DNA of 64,000 nucleotides, taken from Latrodectus hesperus (Eukaryota; Arthropoda; Arachnida; Araneae; Theridiidae). The stretch covers positions 11,416,625-11,480,624 of the forward strand of contig CM075862.1 of NCBI GenBank assembly GCA_037975125.1. The letters run 5' to 3'. Of this stretch, positions 25,866-38,112 are shown in pieces; the stretch's first letter is position 1, and every line of letters starts with the position of its first letter. Both the position numbers and the translations under genes were made by a program. The notes under the pieces are model-generated. The model searched no databases and was not told the origin of the DNA. It saw nothing but the letters and a program-made list of their open reading frames with translations.

Positions 25866-26499
25866 TATATAACATTTAAATAGAAACATATATAAAATAA
25901 TATAGACCATTTAGGTAGAAATTATATAGAACTGTGGTAGTCCGAATGAATCGTATCAAATAATTGTTGGTAAAGACGCATATAGGACACCGCAAACGTA
26001 CTTTTTACTCTAGGACTCCAAACATTCATGCAAAAAGAGGGGAAGAAATCTTTTAAAAAAGAAGTATTACAGCTCTGGGTGTTTTCAATACGTTTTTCTT
26101 AAGATTTCAATCAGCTTTCATTCATCCAAATAGTAAATACAAAATATTTAAATAATCTGAAAACAAGCTTTCGATTTTTTGAACTTGCTTTGACCAGATG
26201 AATGATTTTAGCGAATTTTCGCAAAAAAAAAGCTTTGGTTGTAATCACCCAAAAGCATAGTACATTGTAATAAAAAAAATTAATTTTCTTTAATTTTTTC
26301 AATAGCAGACTATTGGCAAAATTATTTTTGTGGGAGTGAAGGGACATTGTTTTATCAATGACCACTATTTGAAAACTTAAATACATAGGACATGCACATA
26401 AACATGGTTGTTTTTACTAAAAAGGTCTCTATTATGCATATTTATAATCGAAGAAGATTCCCCACTCCATTCAGCAAATTTTCAGAACTGCATCAAAGG
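25866..26499. other. AT-rich stretch, no feature seen
   Basis: I saw no repeat, RNA or coding signal. The 91-codon minus-strand frame here is lysine- and phenylalanine-rich, as expected from composition. Confidence 0.6.
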
Positions 26500-26780
26500 T
26501 CGCGGTGGCCTGTCCGGTGAGGGCTTCGTTCTCATCATCGGAAGGCAGTGAGTTGAAATACCGGATATACCGAAGATCCGTCGTATAGGCTGCTGGGACA
26601 AATATATCTTGCTCGCAATGTCTTCCAAGTGAAATGATACCACTGGAGGTGGTAGATATAGTATATAGGGGTGTTCTGCTTGATTCTTGCTTCTAAATTA
26701 GGAAGAGTCCCACCGAACAGCATACATAGCAGTTCAATTAAACCCCAGCGTTTGGCTCTACCAGTAAATAGGCGTAAGCA
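26500..26780 (+). mobile_element. SINE-3 copy with inverted 3' end
   Basis: The head cgcggtggcctgtccggtga and body (gaagatccgtcgtat, cgcaatgtcttccaagtg, ggcttctaaatt-like) are in plus orientation. From about 26735 the text is the reverse complement of the normal SINE-3 3' end (tggctctaccagtaaat versus tcactggtagagtcc at about 30200). Confidence 0.6.
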
Positions 26781-26882
26781 GGTGCTCACTAAGTCACATT
26801 ATGACTTATACTCTAGCCTTTAATATGACTGCTTGTATGTCCGATTCCTACCCCGAGCTTGTAAGGCGCCTGAATCCACTTT

Positions 26883-27082
26883 AAGTCATGAGACCTGGCT
26901 GATTGGTTGGTTTGTTTGTCGCTCAACGGTCATTTTTTGCACACGAGGGCTGATTAGCTCGGGACTTACGGTTTAAAGTGGATTCCGAACCACAACAAAC
27001 ATCCATGCCCAAGGAGGGATTCGAACCTACGAATTGTTGAACCGAAGGCAAGAGCGCTAACCATTCGGCTGCCAGCTCGGCG
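26883..27082 (-). mobile_element. SINE-5 copy
   Basis: On the minus strand it reads cgagctggcagccgaatggt, then tagcgctcttgcc (A-box region), then gggattcgaa-type B box sequence reading aggttcgaatccctcc, then ccatgcccaagg-type linker and a tail with aaacaaaccaaccaatcagc. Confidence 0.72.
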
Positions 27083-27154
27083 AAACGGCAAATAAATCAA
27101 ACATTGTGATTTTAATAGAATTGATGTATCATATTAAGTCAGCATGACTACAAG

Positions 27155-27320
27155 AAGAATGATTAGCGCTCTGGCCTTTGGTTCAACAGTAAGAGGGTTC
27201 GAATCCTACCTTGAGCATGGATATCTGTTGTACTTCGGAATGTATTTTAAACCAAAAATCTCGATCTAATTAGTTCTCATGGGGAATAAATGACCATTAA
27301 GTGACAAACAAGCCGAATGT
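27155..27320 (+). mobile_element. SINE-5 copy, head-to-head with its neighbour
   Basis: The head (gattagcgctctggcctttg), B box (agggttcgaatcctacc) and tail (taaatgaccattaagtgaca, then aacaagccg) match the 26883-27082 copy in opposite orientation. The heads are about 70 bp apart. Confidence 0.7.
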
Positions 27321-29649
27321 CATCATTTAATCTGCATTGATGAATCTCAATTTTGTTTTACAGCTGCTAATCGTTGTATATTTTGTAACAAATTATTTCC
27401 ACACTATTTTACAATCGATTATCTACTCTCATTACTTTGAATCATAGTCGAGAAAGGAAGTCGACATATAAGGTAACCTCTTCTCTAAACCAAATCAGTG
27501 CAAGAACATTGGACCTTAGAAAATTATCAACAACCTTAGTCCTTCTCAGCATGACTCGGGTATCGAGCAAGTTATCTCCCACATCGATGCTATTTCGACC
27601 ACATTGCTCTGGCAATTAAAAACATGAAAAGTGAATGAGTAATATTCCTTTTGTTTAGTAAAAGATAAATTTTCCATGGTCTAATAATAATCTTATTTTC
27701 TCACACAACTTTTTAAAAAATATGACATATAAAGCTGATTTTCTATACGTCATACCACTGCCTATACGTACAACAACAGGTCAAACCTAAATGACAATGA
27801 AACACCCCCTTACCAAATTATGCTTTTTTATGTAAAGCACTCAGACAAAAACATTTTTACAAAACTTGGAATCTTACATATAACAATCTACTTTTCCATA
27901 CTAACTTTATATTGTACTTAGTAAAACTAATTTATACGTATTATTAATTTTTTATTCAAACCATCGAATGGCTGGCGTAACATAACTACTCATGGCATTT
28001 GCGCCAGAAACCCAACCACGTCAGGCATTTAAAATACATGGACACGAAATGTAACCCAGTGTATTTCCCTTGCTTATAAGATGCGACCTTTGGCTCCTCT
28101 TTGGAACAATGGATAATGGTTATTGATGGGACCACTGGGATAGAGCGTACCGTATTGATGGGGTGATAGCTTATCCTAATTCACAATGCTAAAGGGTTAC
28201 TTGGTAAGAAAAAGCATTCTTATCTGCCGGAAGTTGAACCTGTTAAAGCGCAGTTATGGTTACAGTTTTACCAAGGAAAGAGCCATAAATTCCTGTGTAT
28301 ATCGAAAAATATCGAAGAGGTGGTCATCTGCCGTTATTCCAGCTGACCTTGCGTCATCACCAAAGTAACCTACGCTGAATTTATCGAAACAGGTTTCTGT
28401 GTATATAATCTTAATATTCTGTACTATCAATCTAACAGTTGGTTTATGCAATCTTAATGGAGTCAATTCATCACTAGATGGGGCTTCTATACTTGGTACT
28501 AGATATGCGACAAGTACTAAACATCGAAGAAATTGCTTACATTATCATTTTTATATACATTTGTATTTGAATTTTGTAAATGTGTCCATCTTAATTTTAT
28601 CCACAAAATGATAGCATTTGCTTTTTAAGATTTACAATGTCACCTTTAATAATTAACAAACAGTTGAACATTTTTGCTTTTTTCAAATTTTTCTGTGTTT
28701 GAATAAGCTAAATAATTTTCGCAAATGAGTGAAAAAGATAAATGGCACAAAAAGTGTAAGAAGCTTTATTGTGCCAAGAGAAATTTGTCGTCAGAATTCT
28801 TTTATATGAACTGATTTAAAATAATACAGCAATTTATATTGATCATCGACTGTTGTGAATTTTTTTTTAAATAACCAGATAGCTCAAATTTAGTCACCAC
28901 TTTACTTTAACAAGGTAACGTTTCAAGAAAACAGCTTCATTGAAATGCTTATCATGGGCAATATTGGAGACAAAATCGCGAATAAATTGGAGACAAAAAG
29001 GCAAAATGGCAAATCAATATCAGCGCAGAATTGCTCTTAACCTATTAGATTCAAATTTAATAGTTTATGTGGCGGACGCATCAAACAATAATAAATCACC
29101 AAACGTACTAGACATGTGATTTTGATGCCATACGAAGTGATGTACTTAAATTAAAATCTTACTTTAGACAGTGTTTGAAATATGGAAAACTCTTAATAAT
29201 ATTTATTTGAAAAAATAAGTTCACTTTCAGATCACCAGATACCTAATTGTTTTAAATTTTCATCTTGGCTACTAATCAATCTATTAACAAAGCAAGACAT
29301 AAAATAGTTAGATATACTTAAAAAGTTCGATATATATTTTTCCTATAAAATCTATTTTAAATCCTCAGTAAAATATTTTAATTTGTTATATCTTAAGGGA
29401 ACAACTAAATGGAATGATTTCACTTGATTTAGTTCGTCTTCCATGGTCACATTTTGCACAGGTAACTTAAATAGACCGCGATAACAACTTACTGTACATT
29501 CCAAATCACTTCAAATATACATTTCTCAGACAGGAACTGAACCCACGAACGATCTAATAGGCGTTTAATGCGTTAAGCACTCCACTGTTAGTTTCACTCT
29601 GAGTTCTCCGGTGTTGATAGTCTAAGGTTAAAAACCGGCCACATATTTG
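27321..29649. other. Mostly unique stretch, no firm feature
   Basis: Positions 28100-28400 are somewhat GC-richer, with short frames on both strands that match nothing I know. The remainder is AT-rich and featureless. Confidence 0.55.
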
Positions 29650-29935
29650 CCAGAGCCATGGTGGCCTGGTCGGTTAGGGAGTTGTTCTCATTATCGGAAG
29701 GTAATGATTTCGAATCCAGGCTTAACCGAAGATCCATCGTATTCGCTAAAGGCAGCAAGGGCACGTAAAAATTGAGTGTGGTAGCAATATGTTCCAAATG
29801 AAATGATACCTCTGGGGTGACAGGCCCAGTATTGGGGATCTTCTGTTTAATCCCTGTTTCAAAATACGAGGACTACACATGGCTGCTTCTATCTAACTGG
29901 AGAGCGCAACTCAGGGCTAGATGCAGGAAAGCATG
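29650..29935 (+). mobile_element. SINE-3 copy
   Basis: The A box region (ggtggcctggtcggttaggg), B box (tttcgaatccaggc), then ttaaccgaagatccatcgta, atgaaatgatacctctgggg and the 3' end gcaactcagggctagatgc are in canonical order. Confidence 0.8.
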
Positions 29936-29961
29936 CTGATGCAACAATAATTGCACAGGAA

Positions 29962-30245
29962 TAAGGCCTCGGTGACCTTGTTAGTTCTCACTATCGGAAG
30001 GTAGTGATTTCGAATCCCAGCTTAACTGAAGATCCGCTACGATTAATAATGGCACGTTAAAACTGGGCATGGTCGCAATGCGCTCCAAGTGAAATGATAC
30101 ATCTGGGGGTGACAATCCAAGTATTGGGGTCTTCTGCTTGGTCTGCTTTAAAATCATGAAAACTCCCACCGACTGCTTCTATCTCACTGGTAGAGTCCAA
30201 CTCAGGGCTAGGTATAAGGAGTCATGCCTGTGCAACAGCAACACC
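29962..30245 (+). mobile_element. SINE-3 copy, tandem with the previous one
   Basis: It has the same order of blocks as the copy 27 bp upstream (cctcggtgaccttgttag, tttcgaatcccagcttaact, gtgaaatgatacatctgggg, tcactggtagagtccaactc). It is close to full length. Confidence 0.8.
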
Positions 30246-30449
30246 GTTGAGCATTGGGAAAGATTGCGTTTAATATAAATTTGATCACACATTTGTCCCA
30301 GTGGGAGTTCGCGCATTTTCTGGATTCTTTACACGACTCATGAATTGGGTTCACTGTTAATTATGAAAAAGTATTCTCAGGTTTCAAAATATGTTTGGTA
30401 TAAAAGTAGCTTTCTAACCTCTTTCAGACATTAGACAATCTATTACATG

Positions 30450-30690
30450 GTTTTGACTGGTGGAGTAGTGTTAGTGCTTTGCTCTCCCAAGACACAAGTT
30501 CGAGGTTTTGTCTTTGGGATGGACAAGGTTGACTCAACTTTTCATACCTATACCAAGTATGGTTGAGAACTAAACACTGGAAGTTTCCCAATAGTCTGAC
30601 TACCTATGAGGGACATATGCTTCGCACACCAGCGCCCTAGGTCAAGAAAACAGATATGTGCACTGTAGGCCTTGGCACCCAATGACCTGT
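30450..30690 (+). mobile_element. SINE-6 copy
   Basis: The head (gactggtggagtagtgttag) and acacaagttcgaggt resemble A and B boxes. The body runs through ccaagtatggttgagaac, gagggacatatgcttcgcac and actgtaggccttggcaccc. The 7745 and 11343 relics match its 3' half. Confidence 0.7.
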
Positions 30691-30694
30691 TGGC

Positions 30695-30974
30695 AGGCAT
30701 TGAGTGATTAACTCTTCACCACAACAAGACCGGAAACTGCTATTCATTTATCGTTACCCCATGGGCATCTATGAACCAAGTTACGGAGGCGAGTGGCATC
30801 ACCCACGCTATACCATTGGAAATCTGCTAAAAGCGTGGGCCACATTCATACATCATCTTTGTAGAAAGAACAGTGAAACACACAGAGAATAAACTTTCAT
30901 GCCCCAACCTGGATTCGAACCTGGGATCAACAGCATAGGAGTCAGGAACTCTAACCACTAGGCCATCAGTGGAC
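30695..30974 (-). mobile_element. SINE-1 copy
   Basis: The blocks accacaacaagaccggaaac, tcgttaccccatgggcatct, gggccacattcatacatcat and ggattcgaacctgggatc, then ctaaccactaggccatc, align to SINE-1 in reverse. It directly abuts the SINE-6 copy, completing a four-SINE cluster (29650-30974). Confidence 0.8.
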
Positions 30975-33067
30975 AAAAATTCCAAATATGAAGTCATTTT
31001 TTCTAAAACAGCATAAAAATTTGAAAAAAGTTTTTTTTTCAAAATATTCACCGATATGTTTTGTTATTTTTAAAAAATCCTTACAATCTACCACACGTCA
31101 GAAATTATATATCTATGTATTATAAAATACTATCATTCAATAAATGCTTATAAGAGCCCTGATAATCTAACAAATTTGGTTATTAAAAATGTTTTGCAGG
31201 TGTATTTTATTCTACCGTGATGGTAGCATTGAAGACAATATTTCCTGAGTTACAATACAGCCATTTCCTGGATCTGAATTTGCTGTTTTGCATTCGAAGC
31301 AATTGAAATGCATACACTGTTACATCCTGCATCCCGTATTTATTCATGTTGTCGCAGTGGAAGGAAACGGTCAACACGTGATTCCTCTTCAAGAACTAAG
31401 CGATTCTGATAATCTTCTTTTGAAAGAATGAGCAATGCTCCAATCACGGAACGATGATCTATCTGCTGCAAAAGTAGACCGTCATGTTCAATGTATTAAA
31501 AGAGGAATCACATCTACAAAACATGCACATTGTGATTTTAGTTTAAATATACAGTAAACAATGATAACTTTGTGACTAACAAGATGGTTGCTGCCACTAC
31601 ACAAAATGCAAACTAAGATAGGGTTATCAGAAATTAAATTTTATCGTCACGATTATCGCCAAACCAAGAGGTGAAAACTACTCCACCGAAATCACTTTAG
31701 TACTTATCACCGAATAAAAAAATATAACAGTATAGAGCAGGTATACAACTTAATACTTATGGGCACAAGTAGTCCAAGAATTTGAATACTATAAAAATAT
31801 AATATGTGATAAATTTTAATTTATTTAAAATAAAAAATAAATAACTTTTTTTAATAAATATTTGTTACCAACACACATCATAAAATTTTTTTTATGGACA
31901 ACTTCATATACATTACCAAAGAAATTCTCTTCTTTATGCTACATGTTTTAGATTTGTATCATATTAATGTAGAATGAAATCACAAAATTATTTGATTTAT
32001 ATGGCTACAATTTTTTGTGATTCGTGATTAATTAAAATTATTTAAATCCTATATATTAAGAAGGATTTTTGAATCTCAATATAAACTACTTATAGGGATG
32101 GATTTAAAAGGGATAAAAAAGTTCTTTGCTAATAAAAGTAGATAGAGAAACGTTTATGGTTATTTATATTTGGCACACTGCCCCACTTTGAAAATGTATC
32201 TCTCTGATGTTTAGAACTTTATATCCTAATTAAAACTTGTTAGAAAGCATAACTTCTCAGTGTTCTTGATAGTTATTAGTTATAAATATCACGAAGTATA
32301 ATGATTAACATTCTCGTTATTAGCCCTAATTAGTTTCATAAAATTTATTCTCTTAAAAATATCAGTTGACTTCTGTGAAGTGGAATCAAGTATTAATCCA
32401 ATTTCATAATTCCCTCCAATAATAGGATGGTTATTATTTTGGTTTTGAAAAAAAGTAATGCATTGTGTTTTTAGCTGATCGCATTATAGCATTTAATGCA
32501 TATAATGTAATATAATTTAAATTAGAACAATAGTAGTTTTACTACGGAGTACCATAGGAATAATATTAAACGAAGAAAAGGCTCTATTTATTTATAGATA
32601 TTTCTGATATTTAATCTAGAAAAATAAACCCTTTGATATAAGGCCAATATGTATGGTAGCTAATTCGCATGGAAATCAGCAGAAGAAATTCTGTAGTTTC
32701 AGACATAGAATTAAAAGCAAATCACGAGACAAATCCAAATAAATAGGCGAAATCTATAATGGGAACGAAATTTGTATTAAAGACAAACATGGACCAATCA
32801 TATGCTAATGAAATTATCTGCTCAAACCCTTCAAGAAAAAGCCTGGCCATAAATCTTCAAAAAAAAAAAAAAAAAAAACACCACAAATGTACTGCATACA
32901 AGACAAATTCGTAGTATATATTCGAATCTTTATTCTCATCTTATCGTTTTAGCTTCAAGAAGATCCGTAGAAGACATCAAAACTTCAAAGTATCCAGTCT
33001 TACTTGTAAATGACGTCACGTTTAATTTTTGATCGTTAGCATAGCTTATAGACACTAAGGTTGTTGT
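30975..33067. other. AT-rich stretch with a dispersed repeat and an A20 run
   Basis: Positions 31574-31660 are the second copy of the repeat at 20611-20700. An uninterrupted A run lies at about 32859-32878. It could be a retrocopy tail, but I could not recognise a transcript before it. A CRE-like TGACGTCA lies at 33011-33018. Confidence 0.5.
31574..31660 (+). repeat. Dispersed repeat, copy 2
   Basis: The blocks aactaacaagatggttgctg, gggttatcagaaattaaatt and ttatcgtcacgattatcgcc match 20611-20700 in order. Confidence 0.5.
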
Positions 33068-33402
33068 TGCACCAGCATGCTACCCTGTATCTAGCCCTGA
33101 GTTGGACTCTTCCAGTTAGATATAAGAAGCCGGGGAGGGTTTTCATGATCACCACTAATACTTGGTCAGCTACCTTTACAAATATCATTTCACTTGGAAG
33201 ACATTGCTACAATGCAGCTTTAAAAGTCTCCAACTGCCCCAAGTGAAGACGACGGATTTTCGATTAAGTTGGGATTCGAATCCCAGCTTAACCGAAGATC
33301 CGTCGTCTTCGGTTAAGCTCAAACTCACTCGGTAAGTTCGAACTCACTACACCCGACAATGAGAGCTACGCCCGAACCAACCGGGCTACCGCGGCCTTAC
33401 AG
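33068..33402 (-). mobile_element. SINE-3 copy with an internal 60-bp palindrome
   Basis: The reverse complement shows the head (aaggccgcggtagcccggtt), the body (tgtagcaatgtcttccaagt, gaaatgatatttg) and the 3' end (actcagggctagatacaggg). The B-box region (33248-33307) is duplicated as an inverted repeat, which no other copy shows. Confidence 0.75.
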
Positions 33403-33545
33403 ATACTACAGTATCAGCGTAATAGATACTCTAATGTCTAAAAATGTTGTAAGTTATTTGAACACCTATGGTGTGAAATAGCTCTGAATAGAAATCTTCG
33501 CACACAGTACTGACATCCATAAGCTAAGATCATAAATATTTTTTG

Positions 33546-33848
33546 CTTTCTAACGGTGACCACTGGGGACATACCCTTTGCCGCAGCAAGGCAGGAAATT
33601 GCTACTCATTTATCGTTACTCGGTGGGCACCTGTGAACTAAGTCACAGAGTCGAGTTGCATTCCGTGAATCACGTCACTCCCCCACAAACCTATTTATCG
33701 GGAGGCTTATATTGATCCATCATCTCAGCATAAAGGGCAAAGAAACACAGAGAAAGAGAGAGAGAAGAACATCCATGTCCGAACCGAGATTCAAACCTGG
33801 ATCCAACAGCTTCAGAGTAAGGAACGGTAACCACTCAGCCATCAACTA
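33546..33848 (-). mobile_element. SINE-1 copy
   Basis: The sequence ctaacggtgaccactgggga, then tttatcgttactcggtgggc, then tccgaaccgagattcaaacc, then ggtaaccactcagccatc is SINE-1 in reverse. It is moderately diverged and the B box is mutated. Confidence 0.75.
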
Positions 33849-35553
33849 ACGAAATCATAAATCTAGTCAAATAATATTAAGGACTTTTCATATCTTTTGG
33901 ATTAAGTTTTATTACATTTGTTTAAACAACATTCGATACATTTAAAAATCAAATTTATAATAAATCCTGTTTTTATTTGTTCGAACAATAGTAACAATAA
34001 TAAATAAGAAAATAGTATAATGTATATTTATCTAACAAAAGAACATTAGAAGTATTTATATTTAGAGTGTTTATAAAGTACTTTTTTTACTTAATGGGAG
34101 TGATGAAAAAATTTTTCAAGAATGAAATTAGCTTTTAAGGAATTAACATTCGTTTTCTTAATCGAAAATCTCTAGTTTGTTAAAAGATTAAAGCGGGCAA
34201 CTGAATCATGAATCGAATATGGGAAAATAATTTTTATAAATCTTTCAGACGATACTTCTTTACTGTCAAATATAACGATTCTAGATAATAACACTCATAA
34301 AATATTAATGCACTCTAGTTATGATAAAAATTAAAAACCATGTATTTTTTTGTTTCTGTCAATAGCATACCTTCCGGCGGATAATGTGATTCATTAAATC
34401 TTCATATTCTCGTGCTTAATACTTTCGAATATTCGAGGCGTCATTATTGGCTTCGTTCTTTTTAAATATGTTGGATTCATTCTACCATTAATTTCATTTT
34501 TCTGTTTACGGCGGATATGGGCGGAGTCTCTAACGAAGCTCCACCTCTTTCAACGATTTCTTGCCATTTAATTATTAATTTTTCTTACTTTATGACTACT
34601 TTTTTATGCATTTAGAAGTAGAAAAGATGTAAAATTAAGCATAAAAGCATTTAAATACAATTAAAAAGTATTTTTCAAGTATGTTTGATTTGTATTTAAA
34701 TTTTTTAATGCAATTCCTCGTAGGTACTGGTTTAATTACCCTTCGCGTGCGAAGAATGACCATTGAACGACATTGAAACAAAACTTGGTTAAATATATTT
34801 ATAGTTTAAAAAATGCGTTTGAATTGTGGTGAATTTTATTGCAGTACAGACAAAATTTAAATTATGCAGTGGAATTTAATTTATTTGTAATATATTGCGT
34901 GGAAATGGATTGCACTGAAAGATACTCCTATTCAGAGTAACAAATTGACCAAGAAATCACAATAAAAAGAATTTTTTTTTATCTAATTTATACATTCGAC
35001 AAATCATACCAGAATAAAATCTAAACAAATTTTCAAAAACCCATTTTTCTCTATGTTTAATAAAATTACAATTTTAGAAATTTATTTATATTTAATACAG
35101 TTATTAAGAATTGAATCAAACAGAAAGTGATTTACACAAAAAGGAAAGAAAAAAAATGCAAGGAACGCGAAAAAAGTCTTTAACGCGATGATTCATGACC
35201 AAAAAATTTCAATTCAGCAAATTGTCAAAGCATTCACATTCAGAAGAATTTTGACGTTAAATTCACCTTCTAAGGGACGACATTTGACGTCTAAACGGAC
35301 ACGCAACTCAATCAACTGCATCAGAATTGTCAAAAGAGGTCGAACATAATTTCGATAAAGAATTCGGGATGATATTCTGTTTGAATATAATAAGAAAATT
35401 TGAAATGTCCAAGTTCCTGAAAGAAATGGCGCATTTCTAAAATGTATCGAGCCAAAAGAAGGAGTTATAGAGATTTTACATACAAGCCATGTGAAACCTG
35501 TTATATATTCAACAAGAGCGCAAGTTTTGTGTTTTGTATATTTTGACTATATA
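33849..35553. other. AT-rich stretch, no feature seen
   Basis: A slightly GC-richer part at about 34370-34560 (acggcggatatgggcggagt) has no coding or repeat signal that I can support. Confidence 0.55.
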
Positions 35554-36513
35554 CAGTAGACACTCGTTTTTACGAACCTCTAATTTACGAACATTTATGT
35601 TTTTATAAACCAATGGCTAGTAATTATCCTGACACCAGACACACTAGGATAATTTTAACTCCCGTTTAAGAACAAAATTTGAAAAATTTCTTTTTTCAGA
35701 ACTTTCGTTTCTGACAAATAGTTTGTTTTCCGTTTTTATATTTTCTTTTATGAAGTGATATATTTTTCAATTTTTTTATGATTACTTTTTATATAAAGCG
35801 TGAGTTTGATTCCTACTTGAAGAATAAAGCGAGGCGCGAGTGTATTCCAGACATCAGAACAATTATGAAAGACACGTGGATATGAGACATTTGATGATGA
35901 AGAATTGTGGATGAACTTCTGTGTTTCCCTTAGGTTAGAGGGAGGGGAAACTCTAAAAATTTGTTTTTTTGCTTCGTAGTTGATTTCGTTTATTCAATTT
36001 CTGAAGTTTTGTTAGTCGAGAGAGAGAAAGATTTAGCAAACTCTGTTGTTGCAGTTGAAAAAACGAACATTATATCACTTGAGGTAAAAGGAAAATTCTG
36101 AATGAGGACGAAAAAATATCAAAGAAAAAATTGCCAAAAAATATGGAAAATTACAAAGAACAAGTCAATTTTTAGCCTTTAGTCAATTTTAAAAATCCGG
36201 AAAAAAATTCTGGAAAAGGATACAGTACCCTTTATTTTTTACCATGAGTCAATTTTAATAACTCGGAAAAAAATTCTGAAAAAGGATACAATATCAGCGA
36301 AGTAGTGTTGTCTATAAGCATAAATCTCATTTTACATGTGTTTCTTATTTAATGCATTCTAAATAATTCTTGCTAAATGTATTTTATTGATAAAGAAAAG
36401 TAATGAAAAATCATATCTGAATTATCTAATACATTATTTTTACATTTACGAGCTTTCCTGCTTACAAACTGTTTTATCGGTTTCTATGAGTTCGTAAAAT
36501 TGAGCATCAACTG
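35554..36513. mobile_element. Pogo/Tigger-like DNA transposon, degraded
   Basis: The left end cagtagacactcgttttta, continuing cgaacctctaatttacgaac, pairs with the reverse-strand right end cagttgatgctcaatttta, continuing cgaactcatagaaacc. A TA precedes the left end (35552-35553); the right flank is aa, a likely mutation. CAGTxGACxCTCGxTTTTACGAAC ends are of pogo type. A roughly 60-bp direct duplication lies at about 36180-36295 (cggaaaaaaattctg twice). No transposase motif is legible. Confidence 0.65.
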
Positions 36514-37860
36514 AATCTATAAATATTGTTTTGCTTTTTTATCACTGTCATAAGTTAGTTTGGAAGATATATATCACATGTTTTGAAAAACAAAAATTAA
36601 AAACATTTATAAAACAGGGTTGCCGTGGTATGACTGGTTTTTAAATACATGGGAAAGTACCGAGCAAAAAAAATAGTTAATATATTCAATCTGATATAAA
36701 ATACTTTAACATTTTAACACAACATTTATAGTAATACGTCGTTTTGCTCCAGGCTAAGGTATTCATTTATATTACCAACTGCTATATATTTAGCTATAAC
36801 ACATAATTCACTTTATGAATACGTGGTTTTTGAAGATCATTCTAAAATCAGTTACACTTTCAAATTCACTTTTTGTAAATGAAGTAAATTCAGTTATCAT
36901 AGTCCATTTTGGGTTATAAGATGTATAACTACTTATTAACTTAAAAATAAATGGTTAAAGAAGAAAGAAAAGACGAAAATAAGTTATCAGAATATAGTTT
37001 TAAAATTTTAAAATTGTGGTGCCAGACAAATTTTCAAAAATAAGAAGATTTAAAATTTTAAATTATTGAAAGATTGTTTCTTTTGAAATTGTATTTGATG
37101 CATTTAAAATGTGCTATGCATTAATTAAAACAATTTATTAATTATGAAATTTCTCTTTTCTAAGTTCTGTGCTGATTTTATTTTGATTTGAAATCTGAAC
37201 AACGTTCTGTTCTTAATCTCATCAACAATGACGCCAAATGACATCATTAAAATCAGAACTGAGTTCTGTTCTGATGCATAATCTCAGTGAATCAAAAAGA
37301 ACTCAGTGCTGATTCAGTGTTCTATACGGATTTCCAACCCACAATTTTATAGCAAAATTAAGTTGCAACAATTTATTTTTTCATGAAATAAATTAAAAAA
37401 TTTGATTTCTCTAGAACAAATACCACTATTCATTGTTCTTTATACCAATTTGTTTCAAAAACTGGAATACTTGATAACTTTTGATTGTTCTGGTCATAAC
37501 ATTGGGTATCATGCTTTATGTAATATTTCTTTAGAAATTAATGTTTTGTGTGTGTGTGTGTGTTATGTATGAAAAATAAATTTACTGATATATTTTTAAA
37601 TTGCCTGAAGTATTTTACAGTTTTAATTATTTCTAAAATGATTATGCGGGAAATTCAGATAATAATTATTTCAATTATTTTCATAATAAGATAATAATAA
37701 TTAATAATCAATAATAAGATTATTTTCGTTGTGATCCTTAAAAATGGGAACTACGCTTGGAATTATTCTCTCAAAAAGAAGTTTCTGAATTCAGCTCGAA
37801 CAAAATTTCCTTAAATAATAAGCTTGATTTTCAAAAAAAGCATTTCTTAATACTTGTGAG
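36514..37860. other. AT-rich stretch, no feature seen
   Basis: Only a short (TG)n at 37547-37563 and A/T runs were seen. Confidence 0.6.
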
Positions 37861-37874
37861 ACGAGACCGCGCTG

Positions 37875-38112
37875 CCGCCTACCCTGTGTAGTGGTCAAAG
37901 TGTCCTGGGTTCGAATCCCAGTTCGGGCATGGATGAATTTCCTCTCTCTGTCTATCCTGCCTTTGTCCTTTCTGTGTATGAATGTGTTGTAAACGGGTTC
38001 CTATGGCATGTGTGTACTGAGGAAGTCGGACTCCACACCAAAATATGGTTCAGTTAGAAAAGTGAAGCAGCGCACCCCATATTGTCAGCCTGGCTGCCAC
38101 AAGACAACAACA
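37875..38112 (+). mobile_element. SINE-9 inserted into a SINE-3 head, 14-bp TSD
   Basis: A perfect duplication acgagaccgcgctg flanks it at 37861-37874 and 38113-38126. The unit has an A-box-like gtgtagtggtcaaag, a B box gggttcgaatcccag, a SINE-1-like linker (ttcgggcatggatg) and a (CAA)n tail (agacaacaacaa). The head differs from SINE-1, so I treat it as a separate or recombinant subfamily. Confidence 0.85.

Noticed and set aside
32859..32878. Processed pseudogene ending in the A20 run
   Set aside because: No recognisable transcript precedes the run and no target-site duplication was visible.
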